Shown in pieces: positions 32,310 to 45,380 of a stretch of DNA of 64,000 nt. Source of the stretch: Lutraria lutraria (Eukaryota > Mollusca > Bivalvia > Venerida > Mactridae). The notes under the pieces were generated by a model. The model was not told where the DNA came from and made no database searches. It saw only the letters and a program-made list of their open reading frames with translations. The first letter of the stretch is position 1. Each line of letters starts with the position of its first letter. The position numbers were made by a program, and so were the translations under genes. The DNA is taken from positions 1,743,501 to 1,807,500 of the forward strand of contig OZ026836.1 in assembly GCA_964023205.1 (NCBI GenBank), in the 5' to 3' direction.

Positions 32310-35300
32310 CTGTAAGAAAAAATACGATATTTTGAAGAATACAGAAACAATACGGCAGTTCTCAGACAGATACTGGGAATTCAAGTTTGTTACTTCTCAC
32401 AATCCTTGTATTTGAGGTTGACAAAAAATGACAGATAAAAAAAACATAATTACTATCATGCTTGTAAATCTTTTGAAATAGTGTTCTTTATTTAAGTTTA
32501 GAAACGCTCGACTGCATCGTAATATTTGATACCTGGACGGTTAGTGTTGTCATACTCTTACACACACACTCTTCAGGATAAAGATACATAGAGAATTGTG
32601 ACAAAAGTGTCATATCACCGTTGGTCTGAAATTTATTCCCCTTCTATACTAAAACCATCTCATTACAAACAGGGTGCTCACTAGATCCCACACGTTGAGG
32701 GTCAAAATTGAATTGACCTATAGCTGATTAATATTTATAGGGTGAACACAATGTCCCAATAACAATAAAGCAATTGTAAACTTGGTCCTTTGGTATAAAT
32801 TCACAAGAGTCAGAAGCTTTAATTTATCCGTCAAAATGCCAGTTTCAAGGACAAATGAGAGCCCTATTCATACCTTAGTAAATAATGTGAAATATAAATA
32901 AAAGTAAACAGAATACTTGCTTTCTGTTTCATTGGCTTCCAGATTACAGCAATGTTTTATTTGATGATATGATGGTTCACTAAGTATGATTTCCCTGGAG
33001 GGATTTAACACTTCCTCAGTCATGTTCAACATGCAGACAAGGAGGAATGGAGGACCGAACATGATAGCTAAACATTAAAGTTGTTGTAAACTTAAGTGTA
33101 CAAAGCGAAATTAGTGAAGACGATGTAAAGTTGGATAAAATGTGTGAATAAATAAAAGGTATAGATGTATAAAACTTTATAGATAACAATAAACATACTA
33201 GAAGAGAAAATAAAGCTGATCATTGCTATGATATAAGGCATTTATAACTGGTGGCGTCGTTCTGCCTAAGGCTTCAAGTTCTATATACACATAATTGACT
33301 CACTTAAAGTATAAAAACCTATGGGGTATGTATAACAATGAAAATACATTAGAAGGTACATGAATAATAATAATAACTGATATGTGTATGCAGGGCTGAT
33401 TATCATACAAACATTGTCGTTTTATGTAATTTAGGATTTTCCATTTGCCAAAGAATTGATCAAAAGGAATATCACTTCTTGTTCGTGCACTCCAGATATT
33501 CCCCTAACTATGATATCTTCAGATATAAAATATTTATAAGAGATAATACAGGCCTGGATAATACATGAAGTAACAGAATGGTAATATAATGCTGATTGCC
33601 AAATTTGGTCAGTGTTATCATACCTTATATATTGCTTTATTTACGTAGGCCATCAAATTATCGGAATAAATGATTCATTCTCATTCCTAGGTCTCTCCAA
33701 GTAAAGAAAGTAAATCAATTGTTAATGAGCCGCCATCTCGAATGTTTTCATTACTTGCCGCCAGCCATGACCTGACGAGACCTTTTGAGGTTTTGTGTTA
33801 AATTAAAACAACACCACAATATTATTTAAAACTTCTTTTAAAACAAATATGGTTAAATTATTCATCATGTACAAAAAATGCATCATGTAAATTTTAGCTG
33901 TGGTGAAATTCATCCAGAAGAATACGCAATTAATTAATATTTCTGTTTGCCATACAGACATGTCATTATTTGTATTATAAATCAGAATTTCCCCTGATAT
34001 TCTACTTATTAAAACGTATTTAATTGATTTTGCTACAGAACTGAATAATTCTTGTAATAAATCATGCCTTTCGTTGAAAACAAACACAAAGCTCATTTTA
34101 AACCAATTAAAATAAATACAGGGGCACATGTGTTCATATTTTCATAGTTTTATGACCGGCGGTATCGACTCTACAGAACTACGGACGTAAAATTAAATAT
34201 ATATTTCCCTAACAAGGAAAGTAGTTTACCATTTATCACAGATAAACTGAATTAAATTCGTTCAGTAGCAGTAAGCTGGTATCTATAGTTTGAGCCACGG
34301 AAAGAACATGCATGTATACATTTTCCAGTATCAAATAAAGACAAAAGTATGATCAGCTCTGAAAGCCGCGTGGATGAATCAGAAAATACATAGAAGGTGG
34401 GATTTGAATGCGTACTTCTATGTGTAAATATTTAATAGAGAAAACGAACATGCAATGCTCTAGTTGTTGGGCTATTAAATCTCGCTGTATCGACCCGGAA
34501 AAAAAATCTGAACAACGAATGTTCCAGGTGATTGCATGCAAGTAAACAATGCATTAACTGACAGTTAGACAGGCGACTCACGAAACAGGTAACATACACG
34601 TATAAAGGTCAAATCTTCGTTACATTTCGGACACTGTCGCAATGACATAAACAGAGCAGCAACGAACCATAAACACAGAGTACAATAATTTACGAAACTT
34701 TCTCACGACATTATATGTTTGTTTGTTTACTATAAACGTTTGAACTTGAACTCTATTAAGTTGACAATAGTATCGGATGTCTGACTTGGTCTACACACTT
34801 TACAATCCAAAACAAACAAGGCTGTATGACATAAACTCGACAGACGAGAATTCAGAATAGTTCTCCCATGTATTTATGTCATTTTGGTTATATCCGGGCA
34901 ATCACAATCATTGCATGCCCTCGATATGGTTGGTATGACATTATTTTATTTTTTAACGTAATTAATTAGAATGTTGCGGCTGCCCAATTTGTTAGAAACC
35001 AATGACATCTGCAAAATTCGTAATTATTGCTACAATTTCAGAATAAAGATACCATTTGTATTTTGGCGTGATTCCCGAGACACATTTTTCCAGCAGTATT
35101 TATAATCGATACACAAGATGCGGTTGTCATCTATGTTTGTCCCTCGCTTATATCATATAAAGAAGAAGAATAAATAAAATGTGGACTGAGAGGAATAGAT
35201 TTTATGAACGTGTTTGTTAGAAGTGTAGAACTGAATTCTGTAAATGGCATTTACTTTCCCTTAGAGACATCAACTTGTCTGATCAAACATGACTATTAAC

Positions 35301-38300
35301 TTCGCTGTAGCAGACACGAATTACTTTAATTACAGAAAGAAACCGCATTAATAGCATTAAAGCTTTATCATTTAACTATATAATTCGACAAAAAATGTTT
35401 ACCTACTCGTATTTAGTTACAATGTTTTGATTCACGATATCATACTTAATTTAGTTTAAAACTAAGGTGCGCGACCAATATGTGTTCAATATTATACTTT
35501 AGGACTGCATGTATAATGCACGATACAACCAAAATTGGTCACACAACTGGGTTGTAAACGATCCTGTGTTTATTTCAAAGACAATAAATTAGTTTATTTG
35601 TTTATTTTACGATGTATTCAGGCGAATGAAAAACGAATGGTACGTATCATTATTACAGTATAACACAGGTTTGCTAAAATGCCTTAAGTCAGTTATGACT
35701 AAGATATAAGTCTTTATGGTTTATAACAATTTAAGCGTGTAAACTATGAAAAGACACATACTGGTACATGTATATTGTTGGAGGCAATCTGAGTCACTAA
35801 GTACAGCTCATAAATCAGGATTTTAGATAAAGAAGACTACATTAAGATTTACAACACAATTGATGAAACGTCAAGGTTACTTCATCATCAACAAAAAACA
35901 ACAAGATGAAATTCCAATCCATTGAGATCACTTCTCAATCTACTTATTGACGCCTACGTAAAGATAATCCAATTTGAGGAAGAATATACTACAGTTACAC
36001 ATCGGTAAACTAAAAAAAGCAGCACTATATAATAAATCATTACACGGCTGTTGATATCAGAGTATTTATTACGAATAAATTATAATTCAGTTGTATAAAC
36101 TGAACAACATGTGTTAATAGAAAGATATGGAAGTGTTATTTCTTTCCTGGTATAGAAAACCGAAGCATAAACTTATTTTAATGCCATGTATGAATACTGT
36201 GCACAATCGTTACCATTGTAAACATCGAGAACAAATGTCCATTGTTCGTGCAAGTGTGAAAATATACTTTGTAAATCAAAAGGTAAGACGCAAAGAAAAT
36301 TTTAATGATAAACAATATTCATAAAATGTTTACCTTATCTGAAGAAGCTATTCAAATTAATTCCATACTTTGGCTAAAAATGATATCCTTCTAGCTCTCT
36401 GGAGTAAACAATCAATTAATGCACGCTGTAACAAATTTGTTGTACTATATCAATAGTGCACCAGTAATGTATGTCTATATTATCATTATTCGTTTTCAAT
36501 ATAACCCTTAAATTGTGCCCGGGGCTATACTAGCTGTGACTGGAAAGAATGCGGACCGCCTACTTTGACCCAGTTAAAAGCGTTGATTGTACGGCAAAAA
36601 TTCGATAAAATTGAAGATGTTTAACATACCTGACTGTAGAGTAGCCAAGGGTTATATCCTTAATAAAACATCCAAATAATCAAGATAAAAATCTTAATTT
36701 ACGAGTTTATAACATTATATGTGAAACGAAAATATTGATTGCATCTTTAAACAGTCGGTAATTCATTATCACGGTGAGGAATCTATTTTCAAAGAGATTC
36801 GATAACACGTACAGGCCCAGGTAGTGTGCGTCCCTGATCGATGGTTCAGTAAGGCTGGGTGTCATATACATACAGCTCTGTGATAAGAGACTTAGAGAGA
36901 GAGCAACAATGAGATGGAGGTCTTGAAATTTGAGCGTCGTGTTTACTTAGGTATGTACCACAAATATTGACATTTTGATAAAATAGTATTAAATTATATT
37001 GGGTGTATGATTTAGCTGTACATACGCCCCCGCCTTTTATCGACCCAAGTACAATAACACATATATGGATGATTTGCTCGATAAAAGTTTGTCATACATA
37101 ATAGATGAAACTATATAATAACCTATATATAAGGCCCGATAGCTACAATGAATCTACACTCATACATAATGCATAAACATTTACTACTTTTTGTGGAATG
37201 TGAATGAAGGACAACGGATAACTGTCCTTAGATTTACCACAAACCACGTACTGTACTATTTTGTGATAATTTAGAAATACTCTATATATACAAATGTATG
37301 TATACCACCATCTTGGTAAATTTTACAAGAATCGAATTTTCGCGACTTAATTATATGGATAGTAATATGTAGCTAACAGATGAATATGTAATAAAGATAA
37401 AATGTACTTTTATGAATTTTACACAATCGCTGTAACAAAAGCCTGCCAAATACATGTACATGGTGGGCTATTAACTAAAAATAGCATCTGTATTTTGTCG
37501 ATAAGTAAACAAGAACGAGGGTTTATATATCATCACAGCCAGAATGAGCCCCGTGAATAACCCAATGCCAGTCTACAAAACGTAAAAAGTCAAAATACGA
37601 ACTATGACTAATGTATGAATTTAAAAGGGAAAATACGCGAACTGGTAATACGATACGTAAATATAAACACAAGCCGCTCATATTACGTCGGTCGGTAAAC
37701 TAGCGTAATCGCTAATTACCCGTGACAAGGAACGTCGAATGCAGGCAAGTATGCAAAGTTTGCTAAAAGAATGATCTACACTTTTCTCATCATGAGTACA
37801 CAATGCTGATAAACTCGTAGTGTTTGCGGAAGTAAAGTAGTCATTACTGCAGCAACTTTTCAAGATTACAAAAACAAGCAAATGCGTTAAACTTGTGCTT
37901 ACATCTTGGTCGAACTCTTCCTGATCTGGACGAAGTTAATATTAAATTGAAACGTTCGTGCAGACGACAGTAATCCTTGATCATTCAATACCACTAAAGT
38001 TAATCCCCAACATTTCCTCCCTTGCGTCGATAAATATAGGTATACTGTGTGCAGTAAGATGCCCGAATGACAGGTAAGGGCGTGGCGGGTATACCCATGC
38101 AGGAATGTGTGAGTTGAGTTGTTGTATTTGTAAGTGTAAACTATGTTTAAAATAACCCGGGCCACTATATGATTACATGTAACATTGTAGCCCTGAAATA
38201 ACGTATAAACGAGACAGTGATACTGATAAGAAACTGCGAGCCCACATTCTGTTCCAGGGTGTGACTTGAGTTCACGAGAGATTTCATATTGTTGTTGTAC

Positions 38301-40424
38301 AAAATCAATATAAAGATCAAAAACAGATATTTATCTCACAATGTTTAGGTTAATCTTGTGTTACCATAATATATACACCTATCACGTATGTTCATCAAAA
38401 TGCCAAGGTAACATATAAATCATTTTTATATATTTGAAAAAAAATCTCCAAAAAATATTTTACAGAATCCCTGTGTAGTTGATGCTTGAATCAATTAAAC
38501 ATATCAAATTACTAACATACCTCGACAAAAAATGTTGAATCCAATCTAATGTTTTATCTGAACATCAATGAATTAAATATCCATCCTGACGTGCTGCCTG
38601 AAATCCATTAAAACAAACCTTATTCTCCCAAATTCAATTCAAAGATGAGAAAATAGAATTCAAGTAAGAAAAATAGAGACTCGATTTTAATACAAACAAG
38701 AAATTAGCCACACACAAATTAAGTAACTTTCAATTTTTAATACAGCAAGACTCCAGTAAATAAATGATAAATGAATTACATGTTACAATATCAAACCGTT
38801 GTTTAAATTATCTATAAAAAACTACTGCTTTTATACTCGTCAATGAGACACCGCGATTATATCTCAACTAAAAATGATAAAATTTATTTTCACCGAAATC
38901 AGTTAAAATTTGATAAGAGATTTTACTCATATTACTCCTACACTCTCCCACACTGGTCGCCTCCCTCGTTGTGAATGTATATCTGCACACAGGTATAGTA
39001 AACAAGTTTTCGCTTCACTCCACTTGAGATATTTCGTATATCCAAACGTATATAAGATACAGTATCGACAAGTCACTTCATAACACCAAAGTTACGCCTC
39101 ACGTAACTATGTAATATACGGATGCAAAATACAAGTTCTCCGTGAAACATTCGTAACAGATGGACGAGTGACTCGTATAAAGCACAATTTCAAATAATCT
39201 CAAATTGATCGATACCTGATTTATTCAAAATAACAACAGCAGCAACCACAACAAAATCTGATCAATATCGGATTTTAAAAGGAAAATAAGCCGCCTATGT
39301 TACACAGATGTAAATTATATCTCTTAACTACACCATGCAGGATTTTCACAGACCAACGATCTAGCAAAACAAGAAATTACTCTCATCTCTTAACCACTGG
39401 ATCATGACCATTGGACTTGTATTGACCTCCCGTACAGCAAGCCGTGACCACACAATCAGTTTGAGCCAACAATGCTTGCATTGATATTAGAACATTAACA
39501 GAATCTAACATCATTGACATTTCGGATAAATACGTCCTCGTACAATCATGCATTTTCTTGACGCACTTAAAATATCAGATTGTAGAAATTTAGAATCTAG
39601 TTAACCGCATGTACATGTACTAGTATTCATCTCTGGATAATTCGATCCACTCAGCGCAAACAGGTAAAGAATGATTAAGACTGTATGTATTTAACATTTG
39701 TCTGACGATATTACGCTTCCTGGTAGCTCGTTTTATAAATGGATATTTAGAACTAAGCCAAACAGGAATCTATTCAGTTACCAAACTCTATAAAACAGAA
39801 TCATGCAATCAATAAGAAAAGGAACACGGTGGTAAGACTCTGGAGATACAGACAGCCATTTTCAACGATACATATGAAAACAGAATCAGTATGCATTTAA
39901 TTTCGATTCAGAACAAGTTCTAAAACATCATGCACTGGTGTTGTTTCCGTATTAGCTCCTATTAATATTCTAGCACGTGTATTGTATTTCAAGTACTGCC
40001 TTATTGTGACGAACATTTCACGAATCTATAACCGAGCTTTCAGCTTTTCTCCCGAGTATTGAGATGTAACTACAGATATCTGCTTAAAACACTTCAGTAA
40101 CGAACATGCGAATTCATTCGTCTCCATCGCATCAGTGACACTCTTTATTAAGAGCATTTCTGGGTAAAAAAACTTCCATCAAAAGGTTCTTAATCCTGTG
40201 TACGATAGTTCCGTATAAATAACTTATTACTGGGAGTGCCGTTACAAGAAAGGAATGTTTCCTTAATTATGAACAAGTCCTTTCAAGGAGATCATGCAAT
40301 AACAGTCTGTGTCAGCGAATCTTAAACTACACATAAATCCATATCACATTGAGTTCTAGTACAAAACATGACTGTTCTTAATATCTAATGAATGTGTGAA
40401 TGTTGAAATTTATATGTGATAGAT
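32310..40424. other. Gene-free stretch (upstream of the exchanger)
   Basis: I see no supported coding exon, only short open frames without splice or composition support. Non-coding first exons and the promoter of the exchanger may lie here. A weak mini-exon candidate at 36914-36950 and an open frame at 32868-33062 were considered and not accepted. Confidence 0.4.
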
Positions 40425-40525
40425 ATAAGCCGAAAACTGTCCATTATGTAAAATATTGGAGTGTTTGAGGCGCGTAACGCCGAATACACTCCAATATTTT
40501 ACATAATGGACAGTTTTAGGTTTAT
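40425..40525. repeat. Near-perfect 40-bp foldback with 21-base loop
   Basis: The left arm 40425-40464 and right arm 40486-40525 are inverted copies with about three mismatches, all near the outer ends; the inner 32 bases match exactly (AAAACTGTCCATTATG through GGAGTGT). The loop holds GGCG-CGTAA-CGCC, a nested hairpin. Related fragments (ACACTCCAATATT, GGACAGCTGTCCA) occur at about 41640-41710. It resembles a foldback transposon or MITE. Confidence 0.9.
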
Positions 40526-41072
40526 ATGTAACTTAAATCATTTCGATAGGATTACACAATTCATTGACCATGACAATTTATCATTTTTAAAGGCATCCGT
40601 CAATACACTTTACTCATTAAAAGTCACTAAAGAAGGCTATTGGCTTTAGGAATCATTTTTCTTGCATTATTATGACCAGATAAATAGACAAGATAGCGTG
40701 TGAATTTAACTGCTTAAAAGCCGTTACGGTAGCTAGGTACCTTTAAATCAACTCTTTCAATCACACTGCACGGGTAGCACGGATAATGTACATTTTATTC
40801 AAACCTTTTCACATTGACTCAAGCCGTGTCATTCTTATGTATTCGTTTGTTGGGAGTGGGTTTGTAAAACAGCGTGGAACAATGTGGAAGATGTGAATAG
40901 GAAAAAAACTGTTTATGTAGGATATCCGTGTAGCACTTTCGTTTGATTTGATTTGTAATATTTTAAGGTATGAATTGTATTGAAAATTTGTTCATAATGA
41001 GTATTATGAAATTTGATCAATTGATTCCTCATATATATTTTTGTTGTACACAATAAGCGGAATATAATGCAA

Positions 41073-41143
41073 CCGGTGCGGGGCTTAACCCGCAATCTCC
41101 TGCTTGCAAGTCAGAAAGCTCTACCAACTGAGCTTATCGGGTT
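41073..41143 (-). mobile_element. tRNA-derived SINE-like head, copy 1
   Basis: The minus strand reads CCCGATAAGCTCAGTTGGTA then GAGC, an A box, and GCGGGTTAAGCCCCGC, a degenerate B box with its stem. The anticodon arm is malformed and no acceptor stem closes, so it is not a working tRNA. A similar segment lies at 41342-41414. Confidence 0.6.
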
Positions 41144-41341
41144 AACAATATTACAGCCAATTCATAAAAACAAGTACAATGTACAGTACTGCTACATTCA
41201 TCCTACTGTTTAATTCGAATTAATTTATCACGACAATCAGAGTTTTTTTGACTAACCCAATCTTTGCTTCACCCTCAGTGTAGTATTCCAAGGTTGGTCT
41301 CACATTCATGGCGCAAAAGGTAATAGGAAGAGGAAATTAAT

Positions 41342-41414
41342 GTACTCGATGCGGAGCCCGAATCCGCGACCTGCTTCTTGCAATCAGATGCTCTGCAAAC
41401 TGAGCTAATCGGGC
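41342..41414 (-). mobile_element. tRNA-derived SINE-like head, copy 2
   Basis: The minus strand reads GCCCGATTAGCTCAGTTTGC then AGAGC, and GCGGATTCGGGCTCCGC. It is preceded on that strand by the same ACAGTACTGCTGCATT-type flank as copy 1, so the two are parts of duplicated elements about 270 bases apart in the same orientation. Confidence 0.6.
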
Positions 41415-44327
41415 AGTTTATAGTACAGCCTGCTTATAAATACGAGTACATTGTACTATGATACAGTACTGCTGCATTTTCATTAAAAAATTAAAAAAGA
41501 CCATGGACTTCTATACATATATACAAGTCCTTGACAAGACTCGTAAGATATGTTTATTTTCAGATCATTACAGCGTTCGATAATCTTACGCATGCGTCGT
41601 TTTAAGTGTCCAAATTTGAGTTGCAGTCCAATATGTCGACTACACTCCAATATTACAAAAAATAACGGACAGCTGTCCATTGAGAGCGATCCATTCGTAA
41701 AATTATTGGACAGTGAAAACAAAAGGATGACGTCACAGGAATGATTTAATTTAATAATAGGAGCTGTTTATCTATTTAGCTGTTGCTTATCAGCCCATTC
41801 AACAGCTCAGGTCATTTCAGGGCCGCTCCAGAGAGAGAGAGGGGGGGGGGAGATAAGATATAGGAGAACCGGACATTTGTATCATTTCTCTTGTTTTCCT
41901 GGTTCTTATCGTGTCCGGTGTAAATCACCAATATACATGCCTCGTCCCTTTTCCTGTGATTATCTCAACACAGCACTTGGCTCGGTAATTGGGATGGGGA
42001 CACTGGCAAGGCGTCCCTGAGAAATTCGGAAGGCGGAGCCGAGAATCAAACACACGACCTTCCGTTCAGTAGTCCACCAATCATCACTGATAATTGGAGC
42101 AACGTGGCCTTAATACGAGGTATAAAAAAAGAAGATAATTATTATATACACGGACAAGCTGTGACGCAGGACAATTGCGTATCATTTTATCAACTTTATC
42201 ATGCATATCGACAATATGTAGTTTGTACTAGTCGGTACTTAAGTTCTGAATTCAAGTATACATGTACTTGTATCATTGTTGACCACTTCAGAAGTGAATG
42301 TGATATATCCTGGTTGATCAATACATACATGTAGTGAGTACTGACGATGACGTCATTATGCTTCTCTTGGTGACGTTTGTGGTTGTTGTTGAACTTGGTG
42401 CCGCGGTCGAGGTCCAGTGTTTAGTACGTTGTATTTGTGACTCAGTGATCAGGGTTAGATTCAAGGTCACGACTGGTTATACCCTTCTGTGAACATTTGA
42501 CAAATATGTCGAGTTTCATATACATGTGGAAAATTTTGTTGGTTCCATGTGGAAAGGCGAGATCAAACTGGGTAGAATGCCGTCCAGAAAAAAAACTTGT
42601 TATCGGCCGCCGTTTATAACTTAAAATTTGTTGAAAAACGGCGTTGGACCCAACTAGACAAAATGTTCAACTAGATATGATGATTAATTTTGTCTGTCCA
42701 ATGTTCAGACATAACAACACCTGATGCCTGCTTTTCAGGGCTGATACTCGTCACTACATGCTAGACAGATGGTAATCAAACGATGACTCTTCAACACACA
42801 ACAATGCGACCAGAACACACGTGTACCCCCTTTCCTTGCTTAATTATACTTAAGATCGAAATTATAGTATATAATTGAGAGTAGAAAAACGGTGGTGTTT
42901 TGTAGATGTTTATGTTCGAAATACAAATATTTAAACTGCATTTAACAATTTAGTACAAAAACTGCAATACATAAATTAAACTTGATTGTTCCTTGTTACT
43001 TTAAAAACGTATAAACTGTAACTGATACAGTCATATAAGTCGTCCCTGGTATATCAAACCGTTCCCGGAAATCTTTAAAACTACAGCGACTTATGGATCC
43101 TAATCAGTCCTAAAACGGTGCAAATGAGAACACTCTTAAACGCGCGACATAAATACGCGATCTACAAATGGACAATATAGAAATCATATGCTTGTTTCTG
43201 TTGAATTGTATATTTTATAGATTGTGACAGATGTTCACTTATATATGTCTGCTCGCATTCTTTTCTCGTCGATCTCGTTCTCTTTATACCGAACAGTAGA
43301 CTTTATGTTTCCATATAGCCAATTTCCTATTTTGTGATAGCTCGCTCCTGAAAGCCCAAGCATCTAGATGTAATGTACGATTCTTTTATCTGTAAGATAC
43401 AATATGCTAGTTGTCATCATAGATCTGAGTATTAGTGATCGAATTGTGAGGAAAAGGTTTTCCTCGGCGAAACATAGATTACAGTAAACGTATTCGTTCT
43501 TTTGAAGCATTATATGACAATGTTAGATGATGTACCGTACTACAACCATTCTTACGTGACAATTGAATTATTATCATTACTAGCTATCCATTGACACCTC
43601 AAGCACAGATAACTACGTTTGGATCCATTATCAGCAGAACAAATTGTCACTCGATCAATTATGAGTCTATAGCAATTGTATTCAAATGAATTAAAAAAAC
43701 ACACAATGTAATTGTTTTCAATTAAGCCTGTTATTTTACAGCTGGCTAAGTGGATGTGGTAACATGTGAGTGTATATAGTACTTTTAATGATGTCATATC
43801 CTCTGAAAATAGACAACTCCCATGCCAATACTTTTGAAGAAAAAGGTTGTTTGTAACTAAAACTGTTACTTATATCACATTATACATTTTTGGGAAAGAC
43901 CATGTATGTTTAAATTTATAGAACTGATTACAAGTAAAAATGAAAATGTAATTAAAAGATTGGGAATATATGTTCAAAAAGCATTTTTATGTAAAAAACA
44001 AATGATACATTTAATTATTCAACGATTTATCTCAATATAACTTCTTCCGATGTATAATATGTAATTATCATTATTTTATTTTTGATTTGATATCTATTAT
44101 CATACGATAATGTATACATCTTCTCCCTGAAGTGTATTTATAGATTTGTTTTGTTTTATGCATGTATATTATACTTTCATGTATGTTATCAATGTATTTG
44201 TTTGTAAATATGTTGTCCTCATGGGCCAGTTGGCCTAATGGATCTGAAAAAAATAAAGTATCTAAGTATCTATCATCTCACAAGAAATGGATTTGACATT
44301 TTAATCTAATTGGAAACAGTTTTCCAC

Positions 44328-44402
44328 AGTCGTCACTCGGTGCGCGTTCCAGTACAAGTCTATGTAAGTTCAGTTTCCATGAGTACTTTCAGTACTTTGA
44401 TA
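44328..44402 (+). mobile_element. Family B repeat, copy 4 (internally deleted)
   Basis: CGTCACTCGGTGCGCG is joined directly to AGTACAAGTCTATGTAAG and GAGTACTTTCAGTACTTTGA. The middle of the element is missing. Confidence 0.7.
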
Positions 44403-44665
44403 TAAAATGTTTTTTACATATTGCGCACGCACATTATCGTGTTCGCGTGATTATCCAGGCATAATATTAATATTATTTCAGATGTTGATCGGTGCTATAT
44501 CGGGTTATTTTCCATGTATCACGTGTTGGCGACACGTAGTAACGACGTACAGCGAGTTACTGATGTGCGATTAAAACGCTGCATCTTGGCCGTCGGCTTC
44601 ACAACATGGACGGTTTTATATTATACAGACCTGTGTGTATCCATGTAGGAGTTTGAACGTGATTG

Positions 44666-44719
44666 GAACATAAATCATACACAATGAACATAAATCATAC
44701 ACAATGAACATAAATCATA
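44666..44719. repeat. 20-bp tandem repeat, about 2.7 units
   Basis: GAACATAAATCATACACAAT repeats at 44666 and 44686, with a partial third unit at 44706. Confidence 0.95.
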
Positions 44720-45221
44720 GGTAAATAATATGGGTCATGCTTTGCAAGTCTTGCTTTGATAATCTGGGATCAATCAAGGTGTTAAAAGTTAAAACTACTT
44801 GTTCAATTGAGCAATCATAATGTAAAATGGCTGACTTCGTAGGTACATAATTATGAGTGTCGACATTTGTGTTTGAACTTAATAATTTGAATAATAACAT
44901 GTATGGGTACTAGCCTGAAGACAAGACTTTCAGGCTCAACACAGTTGTCTAGCTAACGAAGTAACCATAATAAAATGCAACAAATGGTTCGTTAATTAAT
45001 TAAATTTGTCTGTCCAAGTGTAAGTTGTCATGTTAAAACACTAAAGATGACTTAACATTTCAAGATCAATAATACTGTAAACAAATAAAACAATGCAAAA
45101 ATACCTTTTTTGTCGTTGCGTGTGTTTGCCTGGTTATGTGATTTTTATTAGTACAAAACAGTAAACAGAGATGATTCTAAAGGACAATGATGTTGTTTGA
45201 CTTTTAATTACACAAAGTGCA

Positions 45222-45380
45222 TACTCAGCCGTCACTCGCTCGGTGCGCATTAATCTGTATGCGGACCTAAGTACTACATTTATCTACATCCGCCATGTAA
45301 TTGTTAAAGTAGTTTCCATTTCACATTGCAGAGCATGTCTATGTCAATTCAGTGTCCAAGAGTACAATCAGTACTTTGAT
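45222..45380 (+). mobile_element. Family B repeat, copy 5
   Basis: It contains CCGTCACTCGCTCGGTGCGC, CTACATCCGCCATG, GCATGTCTATGTCAATTC and the end GTACAATCAGTACTTTGAT, collinear with 5165-5357. Confidence 0.75.

Noticed and set aside
32868..33062. 64-residue minus-strand open frame with hydrophobic start, as an upstream coding exon of the exchanger
   Set aside because: The next exon carries an in-frame TGA before the ATG, so it could only be 5' UTR, and the donor GTATTC is weak.
36914..36950. Mini first exon MEVLKFERRVYL with GTATGT donor
   Set aside because: Only twelve codons and no downstream exon could be linked; too likely by chance.
37899..38165. 88-residue minus-strand open frame
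   Set aside because: No recognisable motif or splice sites; random open frames of this size are expected here.
41073..41414. Two functional tRNA genes (Ala-like anticodon TGC)
   Set aside because: The anticodon arms have wrong loop lengths and no 7-bp acceptor stem closes; they fit tRNA-derived elements better.
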